Of a stretch of DNA of 14,789 nt, positions 1 to 8,401 are shown piece after piece. The notes under the pieces were generated by a model that was given only the letters and a program-made list of their open reading frames with translations, was not told where the DNA came from and did no database searches. Within the stretch, counting starts at the first letter, position 1. Every line of letters begins with the position of its first letter. The stretch is from positions 1-14,789 of the forward strand of contig JAJKJG010000075.1 in the NCBI GenBank assembly GCA_021154065.1. The letters run 5' to 3'. Position numbers and translations under genes: made by a program. The DNA comes from Methylobacterium sp. (GTDB taxonomy: Bacteria; Pseudomonadota; Alphaproteobacteria; Rhizobiales; Beijerinckiaceae).

Positions 1-1146
1 CTGGTGGCGCTCGGGGACGACGTGTTCCTGCTCGAGCTCTTCCACGGCCCGACCCTCGCGTTCAAGGACATCGCCCTGCAGCTGGTCGGCCGGCTGTTCG
101 ACCACGAGCTGACCCGCCGGGGCGAGAAGGTCACCATCGTCGGGGCGACCTCGGGCGACACCGGCAGCGCCGCCGTCGAGGCTTTCCGCGGCCTCGACCA
201 GGTCGACGTGTTCATCCTCTACCCGCACGGGCGCGTGTCGGACGTGCAGCGCCGGCAGATGACCGGCGTCGACGCCCCGAACGTTCACGCCCTCGCGGTC
301 GAGGGCACCTTCGACGATTGCCAAGCCATCGTGAAAGGGCTGTTCAACCACGCCCGGTTCCGGGACGAACTCAACCTCTCGGGCGTCAACTCGATCAATT
401 GGGCGCGCGTCGCCGCGCAGGCGGTCTATTACTTCACGGCCGCCGTGGCGCTTGGCGGGCCGTACCGTAAAATCTCCTTCGCGGTGCCGACCGGCAATTT
501 CGGCGACGTTCTGGCCGGATGGGTCGCGAAACGCCTGGGGCTGCCCATCGAGCGCCTGATGGCGGCGACCAACGCCAACGACATCCTCCACCGGACGCTC
601 ACGGGCGGCGCGTATGAGGTCCGCGCCGTAACGCCGACCACCTCGCCCTCCATGGACATCCAGGTGTCGTCCAATTTCGAGCGGCTCCTGTTCGAGGCGC
701 ATGGGCGCGACGCGGCGGCGGTGCGCGACCTGATGCGCAGTCTGGCGCAATCGCGCGCCTTCACGATCGCGGCGGAGCCGCTGGCGCGCATCCGCCAGGA
801 GTTTTCCTCGCGGGCGGTCGATGAAGCGAGCGTCGCCGACGAGATCGGCGCGACGTGGCGCGAGGCCGGCTATCTGCTCGATCCGCACACGGCCATCGGC
901 GTCCGGGCGGCGCGCTCGCTCCTCGCCGAGCGGTCGGAGACGCCCGTCGTGGCGCTCGCGACTGCGCACCCGGCCAAGTTCCCGGAGGCCGTCGAGCGCG
1001 CGACGGGGCGGCATCCGGCGCTGCCGCCGCATCTCGCCGACCTGATGGACCGGCGCGAACGTTTTACGGTGCTGCCGAACGACCAGGCCGCCGTCGAACG
1101 TTTCATCCGCGACCACGCGCGCGCCGTGCGGGGCGCCGCGGCATGA
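1..1146 (+). CDS. thrC: Threonine synthase, 5' end cut by window edge
   Basis: This is the C-terminal 381 residues of threonine synthase, which converts O-phospho-L-homoserine to L-threonine with pyridoxal phosphate in the cytoplasm. The PLP-binding lysine is at 64-66, in the context ELFHGPTLAFKD. A SGDTGSAA substrate/phosphate loop follows around 151-174, and the glycine-rich PLP-phosphate loop PTGNFGD lies near 487-507. The frame is open to base 1 and the visible part starts just before the catalytic lysine. Full-length alphaproteobacterial ThrC is about 460-470 residues, so roughly 85 N-terminal residues are missing. The GTG at base 4 is therefore internal and not the real start. The stop codon overlaps the start of the M16 peptidase gene (ATGA), which implies co-transcription and coupled translation. 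Family assignment is secure. Confidence 0.95.
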   Translation: MVALGDDVFLLELFHGPTLAFKDIALQLVGRLFDHELTRRGEKVTIVGATSGDTGSAAVEAFRGLDQVDVFILYPHGRVSDVQRRQMTGVDAPNVHALAVEGTFDDCQAIVKGLFNHARFRDELNLSGVNSINWARVAAQAVYYFTAAVALGGPYRKISFAVPTGNFGDVLAGWVAKRLGLPIERLMAATNANDILHRTLTGGAYEVRAVTPTTSPSMDIQVSSNFERLLFEAHGRDAAAVRDLMRSLAQSRAFTIAAEPLARIRQEFSSRAVDEASVADEIGATWREAGYLLDPHTAIGVRAARSLLAERSETPVVALATAHPAKFPEAVERATGRHPALPPHLADLMDRRERFTVLPNDQAAVERFIRDHARAVRGAAA

Positions 1147-2432
1147 ACCGGCACTTCGCGGCGAACGACGATCAGGCGGTCCGCATCACGCGCCTCGCCA
1201 ACGGCCTCACCGTCGCCACCGAGGCGATGCCGCACATCGTGACGGCGACGCTCGGCGTGTGGATCGGAGCGGGCTCGCGCCACGAGCGCGATGACGAGCA
1301 CGGGCTCTCGCACCTGATCGAGCACATGGCCTTCAAGGGCACGCGCCGGCGCAGCGCCCGGAAAATCGCCGAGGACATCGAGAATGTCGGCGGCGAGATC
1401 AACGCTGCCACCAGCACCGAGTTCACGAGCTACACGGCGCGGGTGCTGGGCGAGAACGTGGACCTCGCCCTCGACGTGCTCGGCGACATCCTCACAGATT
1501 CGGTCTTCGACGAAGCCGAGTTGGCGCGCGAGAAGAACGTCATCTTGCAAGAATATGCGGCGGTCGAGGACACGCCCGACGACCTCGTTTACGACGCCTT
1601 CGTAGAGACGGCGTTTGCGGGCCAGGCGATCGGGCGGCCGATCCTCGGGCGGCCGGAGACCATCCGCTCCTTCGACGGCGGCATGATCCGCGCCTTCATG
1701 GCCCGCGAATACGCCCCTGAGCGGATGGTGCTGGCGGCGGCCGGTGCGGTTGATCACGACGCCATCGTGGGGGCTGCCGAACGTCAGTTCGGGGCGCTAA
1801 GCCGCATCACGCTTCTGGAGACGCCCCAAGCGTCCTATACGGGCGGCGAGCGGCGCATGGCGCGCCGGCTCGAACAGGCCAACGTCGTGATCGGCTTGCC
1901 GGGCTGCTCCTTCAAGGACCCGGCGTACTACGCCACGCATATGTTCGCCCAGGTGCTCGGCGGCGGCCTCACCTCGCGGCTTTGGCATGAAGTGCGCGAG
2001 ACGCGCGGCCTCGCCTACGAGATCCACGCCTTCCACTGGCCGTTCTCGGATTGCGGATTGTTCGGCATCGGGGCCGGCACGTCGCGCACCGATCTTCCCG
2101 GCCTCGTCGCGGTGGCGCTCGACTGCGCGCGCGCGGCGACGCGCGCCATTGAAGGGGAGGAAATCGCCCGCGCGAAGGCGCAGCTTAAAGTGGCGCTGCT
2201 CACCGCGCTGGAAGCGCCCGGCGGCCGGATCGAGCGTAGCGCGCGCCAGCTTCTCGCCTGGGGGCGGATCATCCCGAGCGAGGAGATCGTGGCGCGGATC
2301 GACGCCGTGACGGCCGATGAGGTGCAGGCCGCCGGCGCGGCCGTGCTCGCCGGAGCGCCGACCCTCGCCGCCATCGGGCCGATCCGGAAGCTGCCGCCGC
2401 TGGAAGAGGTCCGCCAGCAGTTGCACGGTTGA
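1143..2432 (+). CDS. M16 family zinc metallopeptidase (mitochondrial processing peptidase-like)
   Basis: A 429-residue M16B peptidase, the usual size for the single-chain bacterial relatives of mitochondrial processing peptidase. The inverted zinc motif HxxEH is intact as H57-L-I-E60-H61. The third zinc ligand E137 lies 76 residues after H61, in EKNVILQE, with the supporting glutamate E130. The C-terminal half carries the glycine-rich segment GGGLTSRLWHEVRE followed by GLAY, the region that binds substrate backbone. Both halves of the M16 fold are present, and the active-site residues suggest a working protease. Its physiological substrate cannot be read from sequence. The start at 1143 overlaps the thrC stop by four bases, the protein begins just ahead of the conserved LANGLTVATE segment, and no independent promoter is visible. 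No signal peptide is evident, so it is probably cytoplasmic. Confidence 0.95.
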   Translation: MNRHFAANDDQAVRITRLANGLTVATEAMPHIVTATLGVWIGAGSRHERDDEHGLSHLIEHMAFKGTRRRSARKIAEDIENVGGEINAATSTEFTSYTARVLGENVDLALDVLGDILTDSVFDEAELAREKNVILQEYAAVEDTPDDLVYDAFVETAFAGQAIGRPILGRPETIRSFDGGMIRAFMAREYAPERMVLAAAGAVDHDAIVGAAERQFGALSRITLLETPQASYTGGERRMARRLEQANVVIGLPGCSFKDPAYYATHMFAQVLGGGLTSRLWHEVRETRGLAYEIHAFHWPFSDCGLFGIGAGTSRTDLPGLVAVALDCARAATRAIEGEEIARAKAQLKVALLTALEAPGGRIERSARQLLAWGRIIPSEEIVARIDAVTADEVQAAGAAVLAGAPTLAAIGPIRKLPPLEEVRQQLHG

Positions 2433-2630
2433 ACGCCCTCATGGCCCAACCTCGATTTAGCCGCATTGCGGTTTCAACGAGCGCGGGCCGTCGGCGCGAT
2501 TATCCGTCTCTCTCGCCCACGAACTCGCCAGCAAACCAGAACCGAGCGCCGTCGCGCCTTGCCCTCAAGCTTGACGATCGATACCAGGTGGCCAGCCGTC
2601 CCCAAGCTTCCGGACGCGAGATCTGATCCG

Positions 2631-5510
2631 TTGCGGACCGCCCGCCTCGCCATCGCCGCGCTTCTCGCCGCGCTCGCGCTCCTGGCGCTGTCCTCGACAG
2701 CCTGGGCGGTGGAGGCCGTGCGCGTCAATCTTGAAGCCGCCGCCATCGATCTGACGCCGGCGATCGAGCGCTATAGCTCCAGCAGCGACATCATCCAGAT
2801 CTCGACGGCGCCGGGGCGCGACGGCATCGTCCGGCGCATCGCCGTCAAGGCGCGGGAGTCGGGCACCCGCCCCGACTGGATTGTGTTCGCGCTCACCAAC
2901 GACACCGACGAGCAGGTCGACCGTCTTCTGGTTGCGCCGCACTTCCGGCTCGTCGGATCGGGCGTGGTGTGGCCGGACCTTGGATCCTCGCGCATCGCCG
3001 CCATTACGGCGAGCGAGGGCATCCGGCCCGAGCGCGAGGAGAGCCCGGATGCGGACATCTTCCTGATCACGCTCGACCCCGGCGCCACCGTGACCTACGT
3101 GGCCGAGCTTGTGGCGCCGAACGTGCCCCAGATCTACCTGTGGGAGTCCGACGCCTACAAACAGAAGATCAACGGCCTTACCCTCTACAAGGGCATCATC
3201 ATCGGCATTTCGGGGCTGCTGGCGCTCTTTCTCACCGTCGTTTTCGTCGTGAAGGGAGCCATCATATTTCCCGCCGCGGCGGCGCTCGCGTGGGCGGTCC
3301 TGTCCTATGCCTGCATCGACTTCGGCTTCTTCCAGCGCATCTTCCCGATCACCGAGGCCGCGGAGCGCATCTATCGCGCGGCGGCTGAAGCCGTGCTCGC
3401 CGCGACGCTGCTCGTCTTCCTCTTCGCCTACCTCAATCTTAACCGCTGGCATGTTCGCTACAGCCACGTCACCGTGTTCTGGCTCGTCTTCTTGGCGGCC
3501 CTCGTCGGGCTCGCGGTGTTCGACCCGCCCGTAGCGTCGGGGGTGGCGCGCATCTCCATCGCCGCGGTCGCCGGGATCGGCTTCGTGCTCATCGTCCACC
3601 TCGCGACGCACGGCTACGACCGCGCCGTCATGCTGATCCCGACGTGGCTCCTTCTTATCGCCTGGGTCGCCGCCGCCGCCTTCACGGTCATGGGCCATCT
3701 CGCCACCGATCTCGTCTCGCCGGCCTTGATCGGCGGTCTGGTGCTGATCGTCATGCTGATCGGCTTTACGGTCCTGCAGCATGCGTTCGCGGGCGGGGCG
3801 CTGACGCAGGGAGTGAGCGACGCCGACCGGCGCGTGCTGGCGCTGGCGGGCGCCGGCGACATCGTGTTCGACTGGGACGTGGCCGGGGACAAGATCTTTG
3901 TGAGCCCCGAGGTTGAGCAACTCCTTGGGCTCAAGCGCGGCGCCCTGGAGGGCCCGGCCTCGGACTGGCTCGAACTGGTCCATCCCTTCGACCGTGACCG
4001 CTACCGCGCGGCCCTTGACGGGGTGATCGAGCAGCGGCGCGGCCGCATCGTCCAGGATTTTCGCCTGCGCGCGGCGAACGGCCCGTATCACTGGTTCAGG
4101 CTCAAGGCCCGCCCGGTGGTCGGCTCGGACGGCGAAGTCATCCGGGTGGTCGGCACCCTCTCGGACGTGACCGACGCCAAGGCCGCCGAGGAGCGCCTGC
4201 TGCACGACGCCGTTCACGACAACCTGACCGGCCTGCCGAACCGCGAGCTGTTCAACGACCGGCTCGACGCGGCGCTCACCTATGCGAAACAGGACGAGGC
4301 CCTGAAGCCGACAGCGCTCGTCATCGACATCGACCGCTTCAAGCAGATCAACGAGTCGGTCGGCTTCTCGGCCGGCGACTCGATCCTGCTCACGCTGTCG
4401 CGGCGGCTCGGCCGCCTGCTGCGGCCGCAGGATACGCTCGCCCGCATCGCCGGCGACGAGTTCGCCATGATCCTCCTCTCCGAGAGCGAGCCCGACCGCA
4501 TCTTGGGCTTCGCCGAGATGATCCGGCGCGCGGTGACGACCCCGATCACCTACGCGGAGCGCGAAATCTTTCTGACCGTCTCGGTCGGCCTCGTCCTCCA
4601 CGATCCGCAAACGGCCATGCGGCGCGACGACGTCGTCAAGAACGCCCAGATCGCCATGGCTCACGCCAAGCGTCAGGGCGGCGATCGTTCCGAGATTTTC
4701 CGCCCGGCCATGCGCTCCGACCGCGGCGACCGGCTGACGCTGGAAAGCGACCTCCGGCGCGCCCTCGACCGGGGCGAGATCAAGTGCGTGTTCCAGCCGA
4801 TCGTCCGGCTGGAGGACCGCACCATCGCCGGGTTCGAGGCGCTCCTACGCTGGGATCACCCGCGTCTCGGCCGGCTCGCGCCGCAGAGCTTCATCCCGCT
4901 CGCCGAGGAGACGGGGCTGATCGTCAACCTCGGCGTCTTCGCGCTGGAGCGCGCCGCCTACGAGTTAGCCGCCTGGCAGCGCGCGCTCGACGTCGATCCG
5001 CCGATCTTCACCAGCGTCAACGTGTCGAGCCGCCAGCTCTTGCGTCACGACCTCCTGCACGACGTGAAAACCGTGCTGGCGCGCACGAACGTGCTGCCGG
5101 GCTCGCTCAAGCTCGAACTGACCGAGAGCTTGGTGATGGAGAACCCGGAGTACGCCGCCCAGATGCTCGCCCGCATCCGCGACCTCGGCGCGGGCCTCTC
5201 GCTCGACGATTTCGGCACCGGCTATTCGGCGCTGGCCTATCTTCAGCGTTTCCCCTTCGACACCATCAAGATCGACCAATCCTTCGTGCGCCAGATGTCG
5301 AACGGAGGCCGTCCCGTCATCCTGCGCTCGATCGTCAAGCTCGCGCACGAACTCGGCATGGAGGTCGTGGCCGAGGGCGCGGAGTCGGAATCCGATGCCG
5401 CCGAACTGTTTCAGATGGGCTGCGAATACGCCCAAGGCTATGCCTTCGGCGAACCCATGACGCCCTTGCAAGCCCGCCAACTCGTCGGCGCCGCGACGGA
5501 AGCCGCGTGA
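2631..5510 (+). CDS. Membrane c-di-GMP protein: signal peptide, 7TM, PAS, GGDEF, EAL
   Basis: A multidomain c-di-GMP signalling protein of about 959 residues. From the TTG at 2631 it opens with a textbook signal peptide (LRTAR, hydrophobic core, predicted cleavage after AWA). A periplasmic domain follows to about 3180, then seven hydrophobic helices between about 3190 and 3800, the layout of 7TMR-DISM receptors. The cytoplasm holds PAS (about 3830-4180), GGDEF (4200-4690) and EAL (4735-5480). The GGDEF signature is AGDEF at 4449, with an RPQD inhibitory I-site at 4422-4433 five residues upstream. The EAL half looks catalytically complete: EALLR at 4836, VNVSS, LELTES, DDFGTG at 5205, TIKID and VVAEGAES. 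I infer an active phosphodiesterase with an uncertain cyclase. In-frame TTG codons at 2466, 2559 and 2571 would add an Arg-rich, unprotein-like leader, so 2631 is preferred. No strong ribosome site is visible. Confidence 0.92.
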   Translation: MRTARLAIAALLAALALLALSSTAWAVEAVRVNLEAAAIDLTPAIERYSSSSDIIQISTAPGRDGIVRRIAVKARESGTRPDWIVFALTNDTDEQVDRLLVAPHFRLVGSGVVWPDLGSSRIAAITASEGIRPEREESPDADIFLITLDPGATVTYVAELVAPNVPQIYLWESDAYKQKINGLTLYKGIIIGISGLLALFLTVVFVVKGAIIFPAAAALAWAVLSYACIDFGFFQRIFPITEAAERIYRAAAEAVLAATLLVFLFAYLNLNRWHVRYSHVTVFWLVFLAALVGLAVFDPPVASGVARISIAAVAGIGFVLIVHLATHGYDRAVMLIPTWLLLIAWVAAAAFTVMGHLATDLVSPALIGGLVLIVMLIGFTVLQHAFAGGALTQGVSDADRRVLALAGAGDIVFDWDVAGDKIFVSPEVEQLLGLKRGALEGPASDWLELVHPFDRDRYRAALDGVIEQRRGRIVQDFRLRAANGPYHWFRLKARPVVGSDGEVIRVVGTLSDVTDAKAAEERLLHDAVHDNLTGLPNRELFNDRLDAALTYAKQDEALKPTALVIDIDRFKQINESVGFSAGDSILLTLSRRLGRLLRPQDTLARIAGDEFAMILLSESEPDRILGFAEMIRRAVTTPITYAEREIFLTVSVGLVLHDPQTAMRRDDVVKNAQIAMAHAKRQGGDRSEIFRPAMRSDRGDRLTLESDLRRALDRGEIKCVFQPIVRLEDRTIAGFEALLRWDHPRLGRLAPQSFIPLAEETGLIVNLGVFALERAAYELAAWQRALDVDPPIFTSVNVSSRQLLRHDLLHDVKTVLARTNVLPGSLKLELTESLVMENPEYAAQMLARIRDLGAGLSLDDFGTGYSALAYLQRFPFDTIKIDQSFVRQMSNGGRPVILRSIVKLAHELGMEVVAEGAESESDAAELFQMGCEYAQGYAFGEPMTPLQARQLVGAATEAA

Positions 5511-5549
5511 GGCGCCGGTGAGCGGCTTGAAGGCTTCGCATCGCAACGG

Positions 5550-5615
5550 GGGACGGCGGCCTGCCGCCCTTGCGGACGGAGCCGCCCTTCGCTAGCCGTA
5601 GGACAGCAGCGAGGA
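5550..5615. repeat. Possible GC-rich interspersed repeat or hairpin
   Basis: The 118-bp gap before the enoyl-CoA hydratase gene contains a compact hairpin, GGCGG at 5555-5559 pairing with CCGCC at 5564-5568. It is followed by alternating GCGG/CCGCC-rich sequence and a CTAG-containing stretch up to the ribosome site. It could be the remains of an intergenic palindromic repeat of the kind common in rhizobial genomes, or a weak terminator of the upstream gene, though no T-run follows. No second copy exists in this window, so the repeat reading is unproven. Confidence 0.25.
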
Positions 5616-5628
5616 GGGGAGAAGCGCC

Positions 5629-6402
5629 ATGGCTTACGAAACCATCCTGGTCGAGACGCGCGGCAGGGTGGGGCTCGTCACCCTCAATCGCCCGCAGGCG
5701 CTGAACGCCCTCAACTCCACGCTGGTCGGCGAGATCAACGCGGCGCTCGACGGCTTCGAGGCCGATCCAAGCGTCGGCTGCGTGGTGATCACCGGCTCTG
5801 ACAAAGCGTTCGCAGCCGGGGCCGACATCAAGGAGATGGCGGGGCTCGCCTATCCGCAAACCTACCTCGACGATTTCATCACCGCCTGGGACCGGGTCGC
5901 CAACCGGCGCAAGCCGATCGTCGCGGCGGTCGCCGGCTTCGCGCTCGGCGGCGGCTGCGAACTCGCCATGATGTGCGACATTATTCTCGCCGCTGACACG
6001 GCGAAGTTCGGCCAGCCCGAGATCAAGCTCGGCGTCATGCCAGGCGCGGGCGGCACGCAGCGTCTGACCCGCATCGTCGGCAAAGCCAAGGCGATGGAGA
6101 TGTGCCTCACCGGCCGCATGATGGATGCGGCGGAAGCCGAGCGCTCCGGCCTCGTCTCGCGCGTGGTTCCGGCCGCCGACCTCCTGGACGAGGCGCTGAA
6201 AACCGCCGAGACGATCGCCGCCATGTCGCTGCCGATCGCCATGATGACCAAGGAGAGCGTCAACCGCGCCTACGAGACCACGCTGGCGGAAGGCATCCGC
6301 TTCGAGCGGCGCGTGTTCCACGCCATGTTCGCCACCGCCGACCAGAAGGAAGGCATGGGCGCGTTCGTGGATAAGCGAAAACCCGACTTCCAGAACCGCT
6401 GA
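5629..6402 (+). CDS. Enoyl-CoA hydratase (crotonase superfamily)
   Basis: A 257-residue single-domain crotonase, the standard length for short-chain enoyl-CoA hydratases, which add water to trans-2-enoyl-CoA in fatty-acid and amino-acid breakdown. Both catalytic glutamates are present with the right spacing: E111 in [11 protein letters not shown] and E131 in FGQPEIKLG, equivalent to Glu144 and Glu164 of the rat mitochondrial enzyme. The oxyanion-hole and CoA segments [10 protein letters not shown] (61-70) and FALGGGCEL (104-112) are intact. A strong ribosome site, GAGGAGGGGAG at 5611-5621, precedes the ATG. The downstream ammonia-lyase gene begins two bases after this stop, so the two are almost certainly co-translated. 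The exact acyl-CoA substrate is unknown. Similar proteins are variously annotated as ECHS1-like or phenylacetate-pathway enzymes, so no symbol is given. Confidence 0.94.
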   Translation: MAYETILVETRGRVGLVTLNRPQALNALNSTLVGEINAALDGFEADPSVGCVVITGSDKAFAAGADIKEMAGLAYPQTYLDDFITAWDRVANRRKPIVAAVAGFALGGGCELAMMCDIILAADTAKFGQPEIKLGVMPGAGGTQRLTRIVGKAKAMEMCLTGRMMDAAEAERSGLVSRVVPAADLLDEALKTAETIAAMSLPIAMMTKESVNRAYETTLAEGIRFERRVFHAMFATADQKEGMGAFVDKRKPDFQNR

Positions 6403-6404
6403 CG

Positions 6405-7391
6405 ATGCCTGCGGCCGAAGCGCAGCCGGGCGCTCCGCGCCTCCCGACCTATGACGACGTGGCCGCCGCCGCGAAGCGGCTGGCGGGCGTCACCCACCGC
6501 ACCCCGGTCCTGACCTCCCGCACGGCGAACGCGCGGACCGGCGCAACGCTGTTCTTCAAGTGCGAGAACCTGCAGCACAGCGGCAGTTTCAAGCTACGCG
6601 GAGCATACAACGCCATCGCGCAGCTCCCGGACGAGGCGCGGCGGCGCGGCGTGGTGGCGTTCTCCTCTGGCAACCACGCCCAGGCCATCGCTTATGCGGC
6701 GAAGCTGCTGGGCGCGCCCGCGGCAATCGTCATGCCGCACGACGCGCCGGCCATGAAGATCGCCGCCACGCGGGGCTACGGCGGCGAGGTTCTGTTCTAC
6801 GACCGCCCCACGGAGGATCGCGAGGCGATCGGGCGGCGGCTCGCCGCCGAGCGCGGCCTGACGCTGATCCCGCCTTACGACCACCCCGACGTGATCGCCG
6901 GGCAGGGCACGGCGGCGCTCGAATTGTTCAAGGAGACCGGCCCGCTCGACCTCCTGCTGATCCCGCTCGGCGGCGGCGGGCTTCTGGCGGGCTCGGCGCT
7001 GGCCGCCAAGGCGCTGTCGCCGGGTTGCCGGGTGTTCGGGGTCGAGCCGGAGGCCGGCGATGACGGCAGGCGATCGCTCCGACAGGGAAGAATCGTCCGC
7101 ATCCCGGCGCCGCGCTCGATCGCGGACGGGGCGCTGACCACGCATCTGGGCGAATGCACCTTCCCGATCATCCGCGCCGAGGTCGCCGACATCGTCACCG
7201 TGTCCGACGCCCTGCTGGTCGAGACGATGCGGTTTTTCGCGGAACGCATGAAGATCGTGGTCGAGCCGACCGGATGCCTCGCGGCCGCCGCGGCCTTGAA
7301 CGGAACCGTTCCGATCGCGGGCCGGCGCGTCGGCATCGTCTTGAGCGGCGGCAACGTCGATCCGGCGGCGCTCGCCGGCTATCTGGCTTGA
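6405..7391 (+). CDS. PLP-dependent threo-3-hydroxyaspartate / serine-threonine ammonia-lyase
   Basis: A 328-residue fold-type II PLP enzyme of the serine racemase / threonine dehydratase family. The PLP lysine is K63 in SGSFKLRGA. The catalytic serine is S88 in SSGNHAQ, and the phosphate-binding loop GGGG is at 189-192. E214, G218 and D220 in VEPEAGDD line up with the divalent-metal site of fission-yeast serine racemase, where K57, S82, E208, G212 and D214 have the same spacing. There is no C-terminal ACT regulatory domain, so this is not the biosynthetic, isoleucine-inhibited IlvA. Overall sequence character (MPHDAPAMK, IPPYDHPDVIAGQG) best fits enzymes annotated as threo-3-hydroxy-L-aspartate ammonia-lyase, which yield oxaloacetate and ammonia. 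Serine/threonine dehydratase or racemase activity is also possible. It starts two bases after the enoyl-CoA hydratase stop, with no good ribosome site of its own. Confidence 0.9.
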   Translation: MPAAEAQPGAPRLPTYDDVAAAAKRLAGVTHRTPVLTSRTANARTGATLFFKCENLQHSGSFKLRGAYNAIAQLPDEARRRGVVAFSSGNHAQAIAYAAKLLGAPAAIVMPHDAPAMKIAATRGYGGEVLFYDRPTEDREAIGRRLAAERGLTLIPPYDHPDVIAGQGTAALELFKETGPLDLLLIPLGGGGLLAGSALAAKALSPGCRVFGVEPEAGDDGRRSLRQGRIVRIPAPRSIADGALTTHLGECTFPIIRAEVADIVTVSDALLVETMRFFAERMKIVVEPTGCLAAAAALNGTVPIAGRRVGIVLSGGNVDPAALAGYLA

Positions 7392-7412
7392 GAACCGCAC
7401 CTTGTCTCCAAC

Positions 7413-7442
7413 GAGCGTCATCGCAGTTCAGCGTTGACGCTC
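7413..7442. promoter_or_regulatory. Inverted repeat overlapping the rpsT -35 element
   Basis: GAGCGTCA at 7413-7420 is perfectly complementary to TGACGCTC at 7435-7442, with a 14-base loop. A second nested palindrome, AGCGT-TG-ACGCT, occupies 7430-7441. The right arm covers the -35 hexamer of the rpsT promoter. It might be an operator, or a terminator stem for the upstream ammonia-lyase gene, although no T-run follows it. Both readings are inference. Confidence 0.4.
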
Positions 7443-7462
7443 CCGGCCCGCCCCTCTATAAG
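7434..7462 (+). promoter_or_regulatory. Housekeeping sigma factor promoter of rpsT
   Basis: TTGACG at 7434-7439 and TATAAG at 7457-7462 are 17 bases apart, a near-ideal alphaproteobacterial housekeeping promoter. The bases after the -10 are almost pure G/C (GCCGCCC), the discriminator type associated with ppGpp-sensitive ribosomal promoters. Transcription would start near 7469 and leave a leader of roughly 120 bases before rpsT. Confidence 0.75.
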
Positions 7463-7590
7463 CCGCCCTTCATGCGAGCCGCGCGCCTTCGCGCCCGTCG
7501 GCTCGACCGGATTAACGATCCTTCCCGCCCCCGACAGCCGAGGCCCCTGCCCCGGCTCGCCGGACGGCTTTCGACATGAGGACGAGACGC

Positions 7591-7857
7591 ATGGCCAACA
7601 CCCGGTCGGCCAAAAAGATGACGCGCAAGATCGCCAAGCGCACCGACGTCAACCGCGCGCGGCGCAGCCGCATGCGCACCTTCATCCGCAAGGTCGAGGA
7701 GGCGCTCGCGACCGGCGACGCCGCAACGGCCGCCGCCGCCCTTAAGGCCGCCGCGCCCGAGATCATGCGCGCCGCTCAGAAGGGCATCGTTCACAAGAAC
7801 AACGCTTCGCGAAAGGTCTCGCGTCTCGCGACCAGGGTGAAAGTCCTGTCGGCCTGA
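7591..7857 (+). CDS. rpsT: 30S ribosomal protein S20
   Basis: Ribosomal protein S20, 88 residues, binds 16S rRNA during 30S assembly. The N-terminus [17 protein letters not shown] and the following [16 protein letters not shown] helix are the hallmark S20 sequence, very rich in Lys, Arg and Ala. The C-terminal [17 protein letters not shown] segment is also typical. The ATG at 7591 is chosen because it gives the canonical MANT start and has AGGACGAG upstream. An in-frame ATG at 7576 would add five unrelated residues. The gene stands alone between its own promoter (7434-7462) and a strong terminator (7880-7910). Its position directly upstream of dnaA is conserved in many alphaproteobacteria. 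Confidence 0.98.
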   Translation: MANTRSAKKMTRKIAKRTDVNRARRSRMRTFIRKVEEALATGDAATAAAALKAAAPEIMRAAQKGIVHKNNASRKVSRLATRVKVLSA

Positions 7858-7879
7858 ACGCACCCTCCCATACGATCGT

Positions 7880-7910
7880 GACGAAGCCCGGCCCCGCGCC
7901 GGGCTTCGTC
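7880..7910 (+). terminator. Rho-independent-type terminator after rpsT
   Basis: GACGAAGCCCGGC (7880-7892) and GCCGGGCTTCGTC (7898-7910) form a perfect 13-bp stem with a five-base loop, 22 bases after the rpsT stop. The trailing T-tract is poor (GTTC), as is common in GC-rich alphaproteobacteria. The stem should separate rpsT transcription from the dnaA regulatory region. Confidence 0.85.
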
Positions 7911-7999
7911 GTTCAGGGGGCCCAAGGTCTCTTTGAGAGGACTCGCGGTCCTGCGCGTGTTCGCGCTCCGTTCAGGTTGACTTGCGCGCGCCGTTCAGG
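7910..7999 (+). repeat. Three direct copies of CGTTCAGG
   Basis: CGTTCAGG occurs at 7910-7917, 7969-7976 and 7992-7999, all in the same orientation. The last two share the longer form CCGTTCAGG. The copies lie between the rpsT terminator and dnaA. Three copies of an 8-mer in 90 bp is unlikely by chance, so they may be sites for an unknown protein. I do not recognise the motif. Confidence 0.5.
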
Positions 8000-8278
8000 G
8001 GTGGGATCGGGCGCCTGCACGCCCTCCCGGCGCGCAAAATATCTGTCGCAGAGTCAGTGGCTTACCGGGCAAGCGTCGCCGAGCGGGCCGACTCCCGCCC
8101 GGACTCGTCCGAATCTCCCGCATCGCTCAATCGATGTCCGCGCAATTCAACCCGTCCTGCCGCGGCGCGAAACGGTCAACAGAATCGCAAGTTCTGCAAG
8201 CTCTTATCGTCAGGCTTCAAAACCGGAGCCGCAGCTTTCCCGCAGCTTTCCCCGCTGTCCCCGGAAAAGTTTCGACTC
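7940..8278. promoter_or_regulatory. Cluster of seven GANTC sites (CcrM-type methylation)
   Basis: GANTC occurs at 7940, 8051, 8090, 8102, 8111, 8182 and 8274 (first base of each), and six of the seven fall within 228 bp. At this GC content about one per 300 bp would be expected. CcrM methylates GANTC once per cell cycle in alphaproteobacteria, and in Caulobacter hemimethylation of such sites influences dnaA transcription. The cluster therefore probably couples dnaA expression to replication-fork passage. Confidence 0.6.
8231..8261 (+). repeat. Tandem 11-bp repeat GCAGCTTTCCC
   Basis: Two perfect head-to-tail copies of GCAGCTTTCCC lie at 8231-8241 and 8242-8252, followed by a degenerate third unit, CGCTGTCCCC, at 8252-8261. 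The 11-bp period is about one helical turn, so a bound protein would contact the same face of DNA. It sits between the last two GANTC sites. Confidence 0.55.
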
Positions 8279-8401
8279 GTTTTGGTTGCGCTCAAGGTAG
8301 CGCCTGTGTAACGTCATCTTACTCCAGCGGCGGCGTCGCATGGAGTATCCCAGAAGCAAACGAATGTAAAACCATCTTCTGATGGGGTGAGAACGCATAC
8401 C

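Noticed and set aside
2429..2626. 65-codon forward frame after the M16 peptidase
   Set aside because: It begins at a TTG overlapping the stop codon, has no domain or ribosome site, and ends just before the c-di-GMP gene start.
2565..4664. Very long reverse-strand frame opposite the GGDEF/EAL gene
   Set aside because: It is antisense shadow caused by high GC. The predicted protein is an Asp/Glu/Arg/His-rich composition artefact, while the forward strand has clear domains.
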